This document shows positions 1 to 8,086 of a stretch of DNA of 64,000 bases, piece after piece. The number at the start of each line of letters is the position of its first letter. The first letter of the stretch is position 1. The stretch spans positions 1-64,000 of the forward strand of contig NZ_AUBA01000015.1 in NCBI RefSeq assembly GCF_000429005.1. Reading direction: 5' to 3'. Source of the DNA: Novosphingobium acidiphilum DSM 19966. GTDB lineage: Bacteria; Pseudomonadota; Alphaproteobacteria; Sphingomonadales; Sphingomonadaceae. The position numbers and the translations under genes are program-made. Below the pieces are notes generated by a model, which was given only the letters and a program-made list of their open reading frames with translations, did no database searches and was not told the origin of the DNA.

Positions 1-94
1 TCACGTTGGCAAGGTCAACTCCCGTGCCATCCGCCTTTACCCGCGGCTTCACGTTGTAATCGATCACCCGCTTTACCGTCACCAGCGCTTTCAT
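1..94 (-). CDS. etfB: Electron transfer flavoprotein beta subunit, N-terminal fragment
   Basis: Partial gene: only the first 31 codons lie in the window and it continues past the left edge. The start ATG is the complement of 92-94. The translation begins MKALVTVKRVIDYNVKPRVK and continues with DGTGVDLANV, the conserved opening of bacterial EtfB, which with EtfA passes electrons from acyl-CoA and other flavin dehydrogenases to the ETF-quinone oxidoreductase. It lies ten bases downstream of sdaA on the same strand, so it may be co-transcribed. The identification rests on a short but very characteristic stretch. Confidence 0.85.
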   Translation of the reverse strand, partial: MKALVTVKRVIDYNVKPRVKADGTGVDLANV

Positions 95-104
95 GTCCGT
101 ATCC

Positions 105-1484
105 TCAACATTCGACCACATTGACCGCAAGGCCACCTTGCGACGTTTCCTTGTACTTGTCGCGCATGTCGTGCCCGGTCTGGCGCATCGTTTCTATGAC
201 TTTGTCCAGGCTGACCATATGCGTGCCATCGCCCAGCATCGCCAGGCGCGAGGCATCGATCGCCTTGACCGAACCCATCGCATTGCGTTCGATACAGGGG
301 ATCTGCACCAGGCCACCGACCGGATCGCAGGTCAGCCCCAGATTGTGTTCCATCGCGATTTCGGCGGCGTTTTCGACCTGACCGTTGTTGCCGCCCAGCG
401 CTGCGGTCAGACCGGCGGCGGCCATCGAACAGGCCACACCCACTTCACCCTGGCAGCCGACTTCGGCCCCCGACAACGACGCATTGCGTTTGTACAGCGC
501 GCCGATCGCAGCGGCAGTGAGCAGAAAGGTGCGCGTGCCTTCGCGCGTGCCGCGATAGCAGCGTTCGTAATAGCGCAGCACCGAGGGGATGATCCCCGCC
601 GCGCCATTGGTGGGCGCGGTGACCACTTTGCCACCGGCGGCGTTTTCTTCATTGACCGCCATCGCCCACAGGTTGATCCAGTCGAGCACCGCCAGCGGAT
701 CGCCCAGCGTGGTCTGCTGCCGCGCCGCAAGTTCGCGCGTCAGCACGGCCGCGCGGCGCTGCACTTTCAGCCCGCCCGGCAAAACGCCCTCGTTGCGACA
801 ACCGCGATCGATGCATTGGGCCATCGTATCGGCAATCAGGTCGATCCCGGCGAGCACTTCGTCCAGCGGACGGCGCGCGCATTCGTTGGCCAGCATGATA
901 TCGGCAAAGCTGATCGACTGACGCTCGCCGATTTCAAGCAGTTCGGCGGCCGAGACAAAATCGTGCGGGATCGGGGCGTCGCTGTCGCCTTCGCGCATAT
1001 TGCCGCAGGCTTCATCCTCGTCGAGCACAAAGCCGCCCCCGACCGAATAATAATGCCGCTGATCGAGCACCGTGCCCGCAGCGTCGCGCGCGGTGATCAT
1101 CATGGCATTGCTGTGAAACGGCTTGCGTTCGCGCATCCAGAAATGGATGTCGCGCGCAGGTACAAACCCGATCATGCGTTCGCCCATCAGCGGCAATTGA
1201 CCGCTGGCGTGAACCTCGGCAACAATCGCCGGCACCCGGTCGGCGTCGACCGTGGCGGGAATTTCCCCGGCCAGCCCCAGGATGACGGCGCTGTCGGTGG
1301 CATGTCCTTTGCCGGTCAGCGCCAGCGAACCGTACAGCCCGACTTCGACGTGCGCGACGCTGGCCAGCAGGCCGCGCTGGCGCAAGTGTTCACCAAACCG
1401 TCGCGCCGCCACCATCGGACCGACCGTATGCGAACTCGATGGCCCGATGCCAATTTTGAACAAGTCGAAAAAGCCCGCGATCAT
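105..1484 (-). CDS. sdaA: L-serine ammonia-lyase, iron-sulfur type
   Basis: Deaminates L-serine to pyruvate and ammonia in the cytoplasm. The 459-residue protein has the full single-chain arrangement: an N-terminal beta domain opening with GIGPSSSHTVGPM and a C-terminal alpha domain. Near the C-terminus is a cysteine region, CDPVGGLVQIPC, typical of the 4Fe-4S serine dehydratases. It follows the prolyl-tRNA deacylase gene by 12 bases and purU beyond it, so the three probably form one operon. The pairing with purU suggests a link between serine and one-carbon metabolism, but that is inference. Family assignment is firm. Confidence 0.93.
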   Translation of the reverse strand: MIAGFFDLFKIGIGPSSSHTVGPMVAARRFGEHLRQRGLLASVAHVEVGLYGSLALTGKGHATDSAVILGLAGEIPATVDADRVPAIVAEVHASGQLPLMGERMIGFVPARDIHFWMRERKPFHSNAMMITARDAAGTVLDQRHYYSVGGGFVLDEDEACGNMREGDSDAPIPHDFVSAAELLEIGERQSISFADIMLANECARRPLDEVLAGIDLIADTMAQCIDRGCRNEGVLPGGLKVQRRAAVLTRELAARQQTTLGDPLAVLDWINLWAMAVNEENAAGGKVVTAPTNGAAGIIPSVLRYYERCYRGTREGTRTFLLTAAAIGALYKRNASLSGAEVGCQGEVGVACSMAAAGLTAALGGNNGQVENAAEIAMEHNLGLTCDPVGGLVQIPCIERNAMGSVKAIDASRLAMLGDGTHMVSLDKVIETMRQTGHDMRDKYKETSQGGLAVNVVEC

Positions 1485-1496
1485 CGTACAAAAACC

Positions 1497-1991
1497 TCAG
1501 GCGCGTTCGGGAATGGCGGCGATCAGCGGCGTGTGGCCCCAATGATCGAGCGCACGGATCAGATCAGGGCCCGACAGCCCGATCGTGGCGGTGTTGCGCA
1601 GCGGGTGGACATGCACGGCCGCCGCATCGGCCAGCCGTTCGTCCAGCACCACGCGCACTGTGCCCGCGGTGTCGTTGATCGCGGCCAGCGGGGTAACCGA
1701 ACCGGGGGTAACCCCCAGCAAACCCTGCATATCCTCGGCCTTGCCAAAGCTGAGCTTTTTCGCACCGATCACCGGCGCCAGCGCCTTGAGATCAACGCGC
1801 AGCGCGTGATCGACCGTGACCAGGAAAAATGCCCCGCCGCTGTCCTTCAGGAACAGGTTCTTGGTATGCGCGCCGGGCAGCGCGGCGTGGATCGCCTCGC
1901 TTTCCTCAACCGTGAACACAGCTTCGTGTTCCAGTGCGGTGTGCGCGATGCCAAGCGCTGCCAGATCGGCATACAGCCGCGCCTCGGTCAT
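1497..1991 (-). CDS. Prolyl-tRNA deacylase (YbaK/ProX family)
   Basis: A 164-residue YbaK/aminoacyl-tRNA editing domain protein, which hydrolyses mischarged Ala-tRNA(Pro) or Cys-tRNA(Pro) in trans. Family-typical stretches are the conserved lysine context HTKNLFLKD near residue 50, SFGKAEDMQGLLGVTPGSV in the middle, and VHVHPLRNTATIGLS towards the end. The start chosen is the ATG at 1991, because it overlaps the TGA of purU in an ATGA junction; a longer reading frame upstream lies inside purU. It sits between purU and sdaA on the same strand. Similar to ProX proteins of proteobacteria; no catalytic oddity was seen. Confidence 0.88.
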   Translation of the reverse strand: MTEARLYADLAALGIAHTALEHEAVFTVEESEAIHAALPGAHTKNLFLKDSGGAFFLVTVDHALRVDLKALAPVIGAKKLSFGKAEDMQGLLGVTPGSVTPLAAINDTAGTVRVVLDERLADAAAVHVHPLRNTATIGLSGPDLIRALDHWGHTPLIAAIPERA

Positions 1992-2875
1992 TTGAACACC
2001 ACGGTGCGCGCGCCGTTCAGCATCACGCGGTGTTCGCAATGCGCCTTGACTGCACGCGTCAGCACGCGGCTTTCGGTTTCCTGGCCTTGCGCGATCAGGT
2101 CATCGATCGTGTCTGCATGATCGACCATCGACACGTCCTGCGCGATGATCGGGCCTTCGTCCAGATCGGCGGTGACATAGTGCCCGGTGGCGCCAACCAG
2201 CTTTACCCCGCGTTCCCACGCGCGGTGATAGGGCTTTGCCCCCTTGAATGCCGGCAGCGAAGAATGGTGGATATTGATCACGCGCCCTTCCAGCTTGCGA
2301 CAGGTCGCATCCGACAGCACCTGCATATAGCGGGCCAGAATGATCAGGTCGACGCGTTGTTCATCGATCAGCGCCATCAGCCGCGCTTCCTGTTCGGCCT
2401 TGGTTTCGGGCGTGATCGGCAGATGGTGAAAGGCGATGCCTTCGTGTTCGACGCGGCGTTGCCAGGTGGTGTGGTTCGATACCACGCTGGTCACCTCCAT
2501 CGGCAGATAACCGGTGGCGGTGCGATACAGCAGATCGTTCAGGCAATGGCCGCCCTTGCTGACCATGACCAGCGCGCGCAGTTTTACCCGCACGTCATGC
2601 ACCTGCCATTCCAGCGCATAAGCCGACGCCACCGACAGGAAGGCCACGCTGAATTTTTCGCGGCTCAGCCCCTCGGGGGCCTTGAACGCCACGCGCATGA
2701 AAAAGCGCCCGGTGTGGGCATCGCCGAACTGGGCGTTGTGGATGATATTGCAATCCTGCGCCGCGATCGATCCGGCAATCGCGGCGACCAGCCCCTTGCG
2801 ATCCTGGCAGGTGACCAGCAGCACGAAGTCGGGCCGCAGCAGATCTGCCGCATGGGATGCTGTAATCTCGGTCAT
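1988..2875 (-). CDS. purU: Formyltetrahydrofolate deformylase, copy 1
   Basis: Hydrolyses 10-formyl-tetrahydrofolate to tetrahydrofolate and formate. The 295-residue protein has an N-terminal ACT domain (about residues 15-95, beginning LLVTCQDRKGLVAAIAGSIA) and a C-terminal formyltransferase-like catalytic domain with the conserved INIHHSSLPAFKGAKPYHRA and GATGHYVTADLDEGPII blocks carrying the catalytic asparagine, histidine and aspartate. The ATG at 2875 is preceded by GGGAGAGG, a good ribosome site. It is the first gene of a run with the tRNA deacylase and sdaA and is divergent from a LysR gene. A second, clearly different paralogue lies at 14083-14952 beside ligM. Confidence 0.93.
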   Translation of the reverse strand: MTEITASHAADLLRPDFVLLVTCQDRKGLVAAIAGSIAAQDCNIIHNAQFGDAHTGRFFMRVAFKAPEGLSREKFSVAFLSVASAYALEWQVHDVRVKLRALVMVSKGGHCLNDLLYRTATGYLPMEVTSVVSNHTTWQRRVEHEGIAFHHLPITPETKAEQEARLMALIDEQRVDLIILARYMQVLSDATCRKLEGRVINIHHSSLPAFKGAKPYHRAWERGVKLVGATGHYVTADLDEGPIIAQDVSMVDHADTIDDLIAQGQETESRVLTRAVKAHCEHRVMLNGARTVVFK

Positions 2876-2997
2876 AATCGGTGTGCCTCTCCCGGCAAAG
2901 CCTGCCCCATGGTGCGCGGCCTGTCTAAAGCGCCACCCGGCGCGCGGGAATTCCCTTGGCATGGGATAAGAATGAATGATACAAAGCTTAAGGTGAC

Positions 2998-3969
2998 ATG
3001 ATTTGGGGGGCCTCGATGCTGCGTCTGCCGGCGGAATTCGATCTTCACGCGTTGGAAGTGTTTGTCGTCACGGTCGAGCTTGGCGGGATGACGGCCAGCG
3101 CTACGCAATTGCGGATCACCCAGTCGGCCGTATCGCAGACCATCACCCGGCTTGAGGCGGGCCTGGGCACGCCGCTGTTCGACCGTTCGCTGCGCCCGCT
3201 GGGGCTGACCCCCGCGGGACGCGCGCTGTACGAACGCGCGCGCAAGCTGCTGACCACGGCGCGCACGGTGATCGACGAAGTGCGCGAAGGCGCGCACCTG
3301 CCGGTCGACCAGATCACGCTGGCAATGTCGGAAACCTTTGCCACGCTGCTGACCGCGCCGGTCCTGAGCCGGTTCGGCATGCGGGTGGGGCGGTGGCGCA
3401 TCCGGTCGGGCATATCGCTGGTGCAGCAACAGGATTTCCTCGCGCGGCGCGTCGACATGCTGGTGACCGGCAGCAACACGCTGGAAAAACATCCCGGCAC
3501 CGAACACCACGATGTGATGGACGATCCTTTCGTGCTGATTTTTCCGCGCGACTATACCGGCACCGCCGATCCGTCGGAAGCGGCAGAGCGCCTGCCCTTC
3601 ATCCGCTATTCGCTCGATCACGGCATGGGTCAACGGATCGAAAGCCAGCTGACCCGGATGAAGCTGCGCCTGCCCAATGTGATCGAAGTGGATATCATCC
3701 ACCAGCAATTGACCTCGGTCGCGCTGGGCATCGGGTGGAGCATCACCAGCGCGCTGTGCCTGGCCGCGATGCCCACGCTGGTTGACCAGTTGCGCATCGA
3801 ACCCCTGCCCCGCGGGCGCTTTTCCCGCCGCGTGCAGGTGGTCGGGCGCAGCGGCGAACTGGGCAATCTGGCGCTGCAAACCGCGCAGATGGCGCGCGAC
3901 GTGCTGATGGTCGACACGATGACGCCGCTGTTGCAGCAGTTGCCGTGGATCGAGGACCTGATGAAGTAG
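2998..3969 (+). CDS. LysR-family transcriptional regulator
   Basis: A 323-residue LysR-type regulator. The winged helix lies at about residues 15-75, with the recognition segment ITQSAVSQTITRLEAGLGTP followed by LFDRSLRPLGLTPAGRALYE; the rest is a periplasmic-binding-like effector domain. It is divergent from purU copy 1 across about 120 bases, the usual LysR layout, so it may control the purU-sdaA run. The convergent MFS gene 3' of it is another possible target. The start at 2998 has AGGTGA just upstream; ATG 3016, behind a run of G, is an alternative. The effector is unknown. Confidence 0.88.
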   Translation: MIWGASMLRLPAEFDLHALEVFVVTVELGGMTASATQLRITQSAVSQTITRLEAGLGTPLFDRSLRPLGLTPAGRALYERARKLLTTARTVIDEVREGAHLPVDQITLAMSETFATLLTAPVLSRFGMRVGRWRIRSGISLVQQQDFLARRVDMLVTGSNTLEKHPGTEHHDVMDDPFVLIFPRDYTGTADPSEAAERLPFIRYSLDHGMGQRIESQLTRMKLRLPNVIEVDIIHQQLTSVALGIGWSITSALCLAAMPTLVDQLRIEPLPRGRFSRRVQVVGRSGELGNLALQTAQMARDVLMVDTMTPLLQQLPWIEDLMK

Positions 3970-3987
3970 CACCAGGACCCACGCCGC

Positions 3988-5598
3988 CTAGACCGGTTCG
4001 CCGGCCGCCCTTGCCCGACCCGGCGCGCCGGCGGCGTCACGCTCGGCCCGCCGCCACAACATCACCAGCAGCACCACGATCAGCGGCGCCAGGCCGTTGA
4101 CCGACAGGATCGCCAGGCCCAGATTGCCGTGGGTGCGATCGGCCACCATCCCCACCCAATAGGGGCCGATGCCCAGGCCCAGGATGGTCATCAGCAGGAT
4201 GTACAACGCCGCCGTCTGACCGCGCATCCGCGGCAGCACCTGTTCGTACAGCACCGCATAAAGCGGGGGCAGCCACATTGTCAGGATGATGCTGTACAGC
4301 GTGAACCGCAGATAGAACGTCGTCGGATCGGGCGAAGTATAGACCGCAATGCCGACCAGCGGCGACAGCCCCAGCGCGACCAGCACAAACCCGACGCGCC
4401 CCCCCGCCCCGGCGCGCGCGGCCAGCATGTCGGACAAGGGCCCCGACAGCATCGGCCCGATCATGCCGATTGCCGCCGACAACAGCCCGAATTTCACCCC
4501 GACATCGCCTGCGCTCAGGTGCCAGGTTTTCATCAGGAATGCCGGCGTAAAGCCCATGATGCCGTAATTGATGGTGGTCTGCAGCGATCCGACAATCAGG
4601 CACAGCCACAGCGCGGGCGATCGCGTGATCACCGCATGTGTCGGCCGGTCGGCCAGCCGCAGCGATTGCAGGAAATTGACCACAACATAGGCGCCGATAC
4701 CCACAATCGTCCATTGCAGCGCATGCGGATCGATCGTCAGCCCGATCAGATGCAACCGCGGGCGCGGTGACAGCGCGGCACACGCGCGCGCCAGCCCGGT
4801 CATCACCACCACGATCGCCACCAGCGCCCCGGCATTGCGCACGATTGCACCCCACCCCGCCCCGGCCTTTGCCAAAGTCCACCACACCCCCAGGGGCAGG
4901 ACAGCGATCAACACATCCAGCGCCGCGCGAAACGGCGCCGGATCAGCCGTGCTGACCACGCCATCGCTCAAGCCCCGCACCGGTTCGCGCATCATCGCCA
5001 GCGCAATCGCCAGCGGCACGCCGGGCAATGCCGCCAGCACAAACGCGAATTGCCAGCCTTTCAGCCCCAGCGGCGCAGCGTGCCCGGCGGCAAACGCATG
5101 GTCCCACCAATCGGCCGCAACCCCGCCCAGCACCGACGACAGCCCCAGCCCTGCCGCCAGCAGCGCCGCCATGACCCCCAGCGCCAGTCCGCGGCGATCC
5201 TTGGGAAAATAGTCGAACACCAGACTGGTGCCGGCCGGCTGCCCCGCCGCTTCGCCGATCCCCACACCGAGGCGCGACACCGCGAGCAGGGCAAAACCGC
5301 CGGCAAACCCAGCCAACCCGGTTGCCATCGACCACAGCGCGATGCAGATCGCCAGCAGCCACCCGCGTCGCCAGCCATCGGCCAGCCGCCCCAGTGGCAG
5401 CGAAAACACCGCGTAAAACAGCGCGAACACGGTGCCGTACAGCAGGCCCATTTCGGCATCGCCGATATGCAGGTCGGCCTTGATCCGCGGATTGAGGATC
5501 GCCAGGATATTGCGATCGAGCATCGACAGGCACTGCATCAGCGCGACCAGCGCCAGGCAGATCCAGGCGTCGCGCGACAGGCCGTGGCGCGGTGTCAC
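3988..5598 (-). CDS. Major facilitator superfamily transporter (last gene of the LigW operon)
   Basis: A 536-residue inner-membrane transporter with about 12 predicted helices. Helix 1 begins WICLALVALMQCLSML and is followed by the DRNI segment common in aromatic-acid and oxalate-type MFS carriers; the loop 2-3 motif appears as GRLADGWRRG. No ATG precedes helix 1 in frame. I chose the GTG at 5598 because it overlaps the TGA of the upstream decarboxylase gene (GTGA). That coupling puts it in the same operon as the decarboxylase, an aldehyde dehydrogenase and another MFS protein. A lignin-derived aromatic acid is the likely cargo, by context only. The protein is longer than many MFS carriers because of an extended middle region. 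Confidence 0.82.
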   Translation of the reverse strand: MTPRHGLSRDAWICLALVALMQCLSMLDRNILAILNPRIKADLHIGDAEMGLLYGTVFALFYAVFSLPLGRLADGWRRGWLLAICIALWSMATGLAGFAGGFALLAVSRLGVGIGEAAGQPAGTSLVFDYFPKDRRGLALGVMAALLAAGLGLSSVLGGVAADWWDHAFAAGHAAPLGLKGWQFAFVLAALPGVPLAIALAMMREPVRGLSDGVVSTADPAPFRAALDVLIAVLPLGVWWTLAKAGAGWGAIVRNAGALVAIVVVMTGLARACAALSPRPRLHLIGLTIDPHALQWTIVGIGAYVVVNFLQSLRLADRPTHAVITRSPALWLCLIVGSLQTTINYGIMGFTPAFLMKTWHLSAGDVGVKFGLLSAAIGMIGPMLSGPLSDMLAARAGAGGRVGFVLVALGLSPLVGIAVYTSPDPTTFYLRFTLYSIILTMWLPPLYAVLYEQVLPRMRGQTAALYILLMTILGLGIGPYWVGMVADRTHGNLGLAILSVNGLAPLIVVLLVMLWRRAERDAAGAPGRARAAGEPV

Positions 5599-6659
5599 AG
5601 CTTGAACCAATGTTCGGCATTGGTCTGGAAAAACTGTTTTTTCGCAGGCCCGTCGATATCCATCGCATCCATCGCGCGCACTTCGTCGGCGACATATTGA
5701 TAAGGGTAATCCATCGCATAGAGCACGCGGTCGGTGCCCATCACCTGCTGGCAGAACCGCACCGCCGGCTCCCACGCCATGCCGCTGCACGTGACCAGCA
5801 CGTTGGACCGGAAGTATTCGGCAATCGTCTTGTTGAGCGGCTTCATCCGCTCATACCGGTTTGACCGCACGCCTGCCTGGTGCATGTAATCCAGCCGGTA
5901 CAGCCAATACGGCAGCGCCTCGCCCATATGCCCGACCATGATCTGCAATGTGGGATAACGGTCGAAAATGCCGATGGTGATCAGGCGCAGCAGATGCATG
6001 CCGGTTTCAACCCCAAAACCGAAGATCGCACCGTCAAGCCCCGCTTCAAGCATCGGCCCGATCATGCTGTCGGGCGGCGTGGCGGGATGGATGTACAGCG
6101 GCTGATCCAGTTCGACCAGCGCGCGAAAGATCGGATCAAAGAACCGATCGTCGAGATACCGTCCCTGCGTGTGGCTGTTGATCTGCACACCATTGAAGCC
6201 AAGCTCGGTCGCACCCCGGCGGATTTCCGACGCCGACCATGCGGGGTCTTGCGGGGCCACCGCGGTCAGCCCGACAAACCGGTCGGGATAGCGCGCGCAG
6301 GCGGCGGCGAGCTGGTCGTTGGCGGCGGACGCAATGCGCCGGGCCTCGGCCGGGTCAAGCATCGGCTGCACCCCGGGCGAAGTCAGCGCCAGGATCGCCT
6401 TGTCGATGCCGGTCGCATCCATGTCGGCAATCCGACGCTCGCCCAGATCGAGCAGCCGTTCCATGATCATGGTCGCGCGCTCCGAAGGCGATTGCGCGTA
6501 AAACCCCCATAGCGAGATCATCCCCTGATCGGCCTGGCCGTCGCGGATCATGCGCAGAAACACATCGACCTGTTCGCGCGTGGCAAACGCCTCTTCGGTG
6601 GCGATGCGCAAATAGCCCTGTGCGCCACCGGTTTTCAGATCATGCGTCATCGCGGTCAT
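5595..6659 (-). CDS. ligW: 5-carboxyvanillate decarboxylase (LigW type)
   Basis: A 354-residue amidohydrolase-superfamily decarboxylase. It closely matches what I know of LigW, which removes the 5-carboxyl group of 5-carboxyvanillate to give vanillate in biphenyl (5,5'-dehydrodivanillate) catabolism. Visible features are the N-terminal ATEEAF with its metal-binding glutamate, PLYIHPATPPDSM carrying a histidine, MVGHMGEALPYWLYRLDYMH, and the C-terminal YAMDYPYQY with the conserved aspartate. The start at 6659 overlaps the stop of the aldehyde dehydrogenase (ATGA), and its own stop overlaps the start of the MFS gene. The other genes of the biphenyl route (ligXa, ligZ, ligY) are not in the window. 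A gamma-resorcylate-type decarboxylase is the alternative. Confidence 0.85.
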   Translation of the reverse strand: MTAMTHDLKTGGAQGYLRIATEEAFATREQVDVFLRMIRDGQADQGMISLWGFYAQSPSERATMIMERLLDLGERRIADMDATGIDKAILALTSPGVQPMLDPAEARRIASAANDQLAAACARYPDRFVGLTAVAPQDPAWSASEIRRGATELGFNGVQINSHTQGRYLDDRFFDPIFRALVELDQPLYIHPATPPDSMIGPMLEAGLDGAIFGFGVETGMHLLRLITIGIFDRYPTLQIMVGHMGEALPYWLYRLDYMHQAGVRSNRYERMKPLNKTIAEYFRSNVLVTCSGMAWEPAVRFCQQVMGTDRVLYAMDYPYQYVADEVRAMDAMDIDGPAKKQFFQTNAEHWFKL

Positions 6660-8086
6660 CCTTCATGAACGGTCCTGGTCACCAGACAGGCATGCAGGCC
6701 TTCGGGGCCGTCTTCGGCGCCGTGGCCCGACCATTTGACCCCGCCGAACGGCGCATCGGCGCCGGCAATCATCGCCGTGTTCAGCCCGATCATCCCTGCC
6801 TCAAGCTCTGCCGCCAGACGCCGCTGGCGCCGCGCATCCTCGGTCCAGGCGAATGCGGCCAGACCGTAGGGCAACCGGTTTGCCTCGGCGATCATCGCCG
6901 CCTCGTCGTGCATCGGGTTGACGATCGCGACCGGGCCGAACGGCTCTTCGTTCATGATCACGGCGCCCGTCGGCACTTCGGCCAGCACGGTGGGGGCAAA
7001 GAAATAGCCCCGATTGCCCACACGATGCCCCCCGGTCAGCACGCGCGCGCCCGCAGCCGTGGCATCGCCGATCAGGCGCTCCATCGCTTCGGGGCGGCGC
7101 GGATTGGCCATCGGGCCCATCTGCGTGTCGGGATCGAGCCCAGGCCCCACGCGAAACGCGCCCGCACGCTTGGCAAACCCTGTGGCAAAGCGTTCGAACA
7201 CGCTGTCTTGCACCAGAAAACGCGTCGGGCTGACACAGACCTGGCCGGCATTGCGCAGCTTTTGCGCCACCACGGTGTCCAGCACACGATCAAGATCGGC
7301 ATCGGCAAACACCAGCACCGGACCATGCCCGCCCAGTTCCATCGTGGTGCGCAGCATGTTGTCGGTGGCCAGCCGCGCCAGATGCTTGCCCACCACGGTG
7401 GACCCTGTGAACGACAGCTTGCGGATCACCGGCGATGCCAGCAGATGCCGACTGACTTCGTCGGGCACGCCGAACACCGCCTGCGCCACATCGCCGGGCA
7501 GCCCGGCATCGAGCAGCGCCTGCAACACCGCCAGGGCCGAAGCCGGGGTTTCCTCGGCCGATTTCAGGATGACCGAGCAGCCCGCTGCAATCGGCGCGCC
7601 CAGCTTGCGCCCCGGGTTGCCGATGGGGAAGTTCCACGGGGCAAAGGCCGCGACTGGGCCCACCGGCGCATGGGTCACCGTCGATCGCTGGCCCGCAGGT
7701 CGTACCAGTGCGCGGCCGTAAATGCGCTGACATTCGCCGGCATAAAACCGGAACAGATTGACCACCATCATCACTTCAAGCCGCGCTTCGGGCAGGGTCT
7801 TGCCCTGTTCGAGCACGGCGTTGCGCGCAATCATGTCCTGCCGTTCGAGCAACAGCCGCGCCGCGCCTTCGAGCACCGCGGCGCGTTCGGCCGCGGTTGA
7901 CGTGCGCCAGCGCAAAAAGCCGCGCGCGGCTGCATCCAGCGCGCGATCGAGATCGGCCGGGTCGGCCAGCGGCAGGTGGCCGATCACCTCGCCATTGGCG
8001 GGATTGACCACGGCATGGGTGCGCCTGCCCCCGCCCGCAACCGCTTCACCGGCAATGATCATCGACAGCGCGGGGTAATCGTTCAT
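6656..8086 (-). CDS. NAD(P)-dependent aldehyde dehydrogenase in the LigW operon
   Basis: A 476-residue aldehyde dehydrogenase of the succinate-semialdehyde dehydrogenase branch. Seen are the cofactor region PVAAFAPWNFPIGNPGRKLG, the SFTGSTVVGK glycine motif, the general-base glutamate in MELGGHGP and the nucleophile cysteine in NAGQVCVSPTR. It is joined by ATGA overlaps to an MFS gene upstream and to ligW downstream. An aldehyde that yields a LigW substrate is therefore plausible, for example 5-formylferulate or 5-carboxyvanillin from phenylcoumaran or biphenyl breakdown. That substrate is inferred from context; sequence alone shows only the enzyme family. Confidence 0.88.
   Translation of the reverse strand: MNDYPALSMIIAGEAVAGGGRRTHAVVNPANGEVIGHLPLADPADLDRALDAAARGFLRWRTSTAAERAAVLEGAARLLLERQDMIARNAVLEQGKTLPEARLEVMMVVNLFRFYAGECQRIYGRALVRPAGQRSTVTHAPVGPVAAFAPWNFPIGNPGRKLGAPIAAGCSVILKSAEETPASALAVLQALLDAGLPGDVAQAVFGVPDEVSRHLLASPVIRKLSFTGSTVVGKHLARLATDNMLRTTMELGGHGPVLVFADADLDRVLDTVVAQKLRNAGQVCVSPTRFLVQDSVFERFATGFAKRAGAFRVGPGLDPDTQMGPMANPRRPEAMERLIGDATAAGARVLTGGHRVGNRGYFFAPTVLAEVPTGAVIMNEEPFGPVAIVNPMHDEAAMIAEANRLPYGLAAFAWTEDARRQRRLAAELEAGMIGLNTAMIAGADAPFGGVKWSGHGAEDGPEGLHACLVTRTVHEG

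Noticed and set aside
93..2120. Long plus-strand open frame of 675 codons opposite sdaA and the deacylase
   Set aside because: It is antisense to three well-recognised genes, is histidine-, arginine- and glutamine-rich as expected for GC-rich shadow frames, and has no domain.
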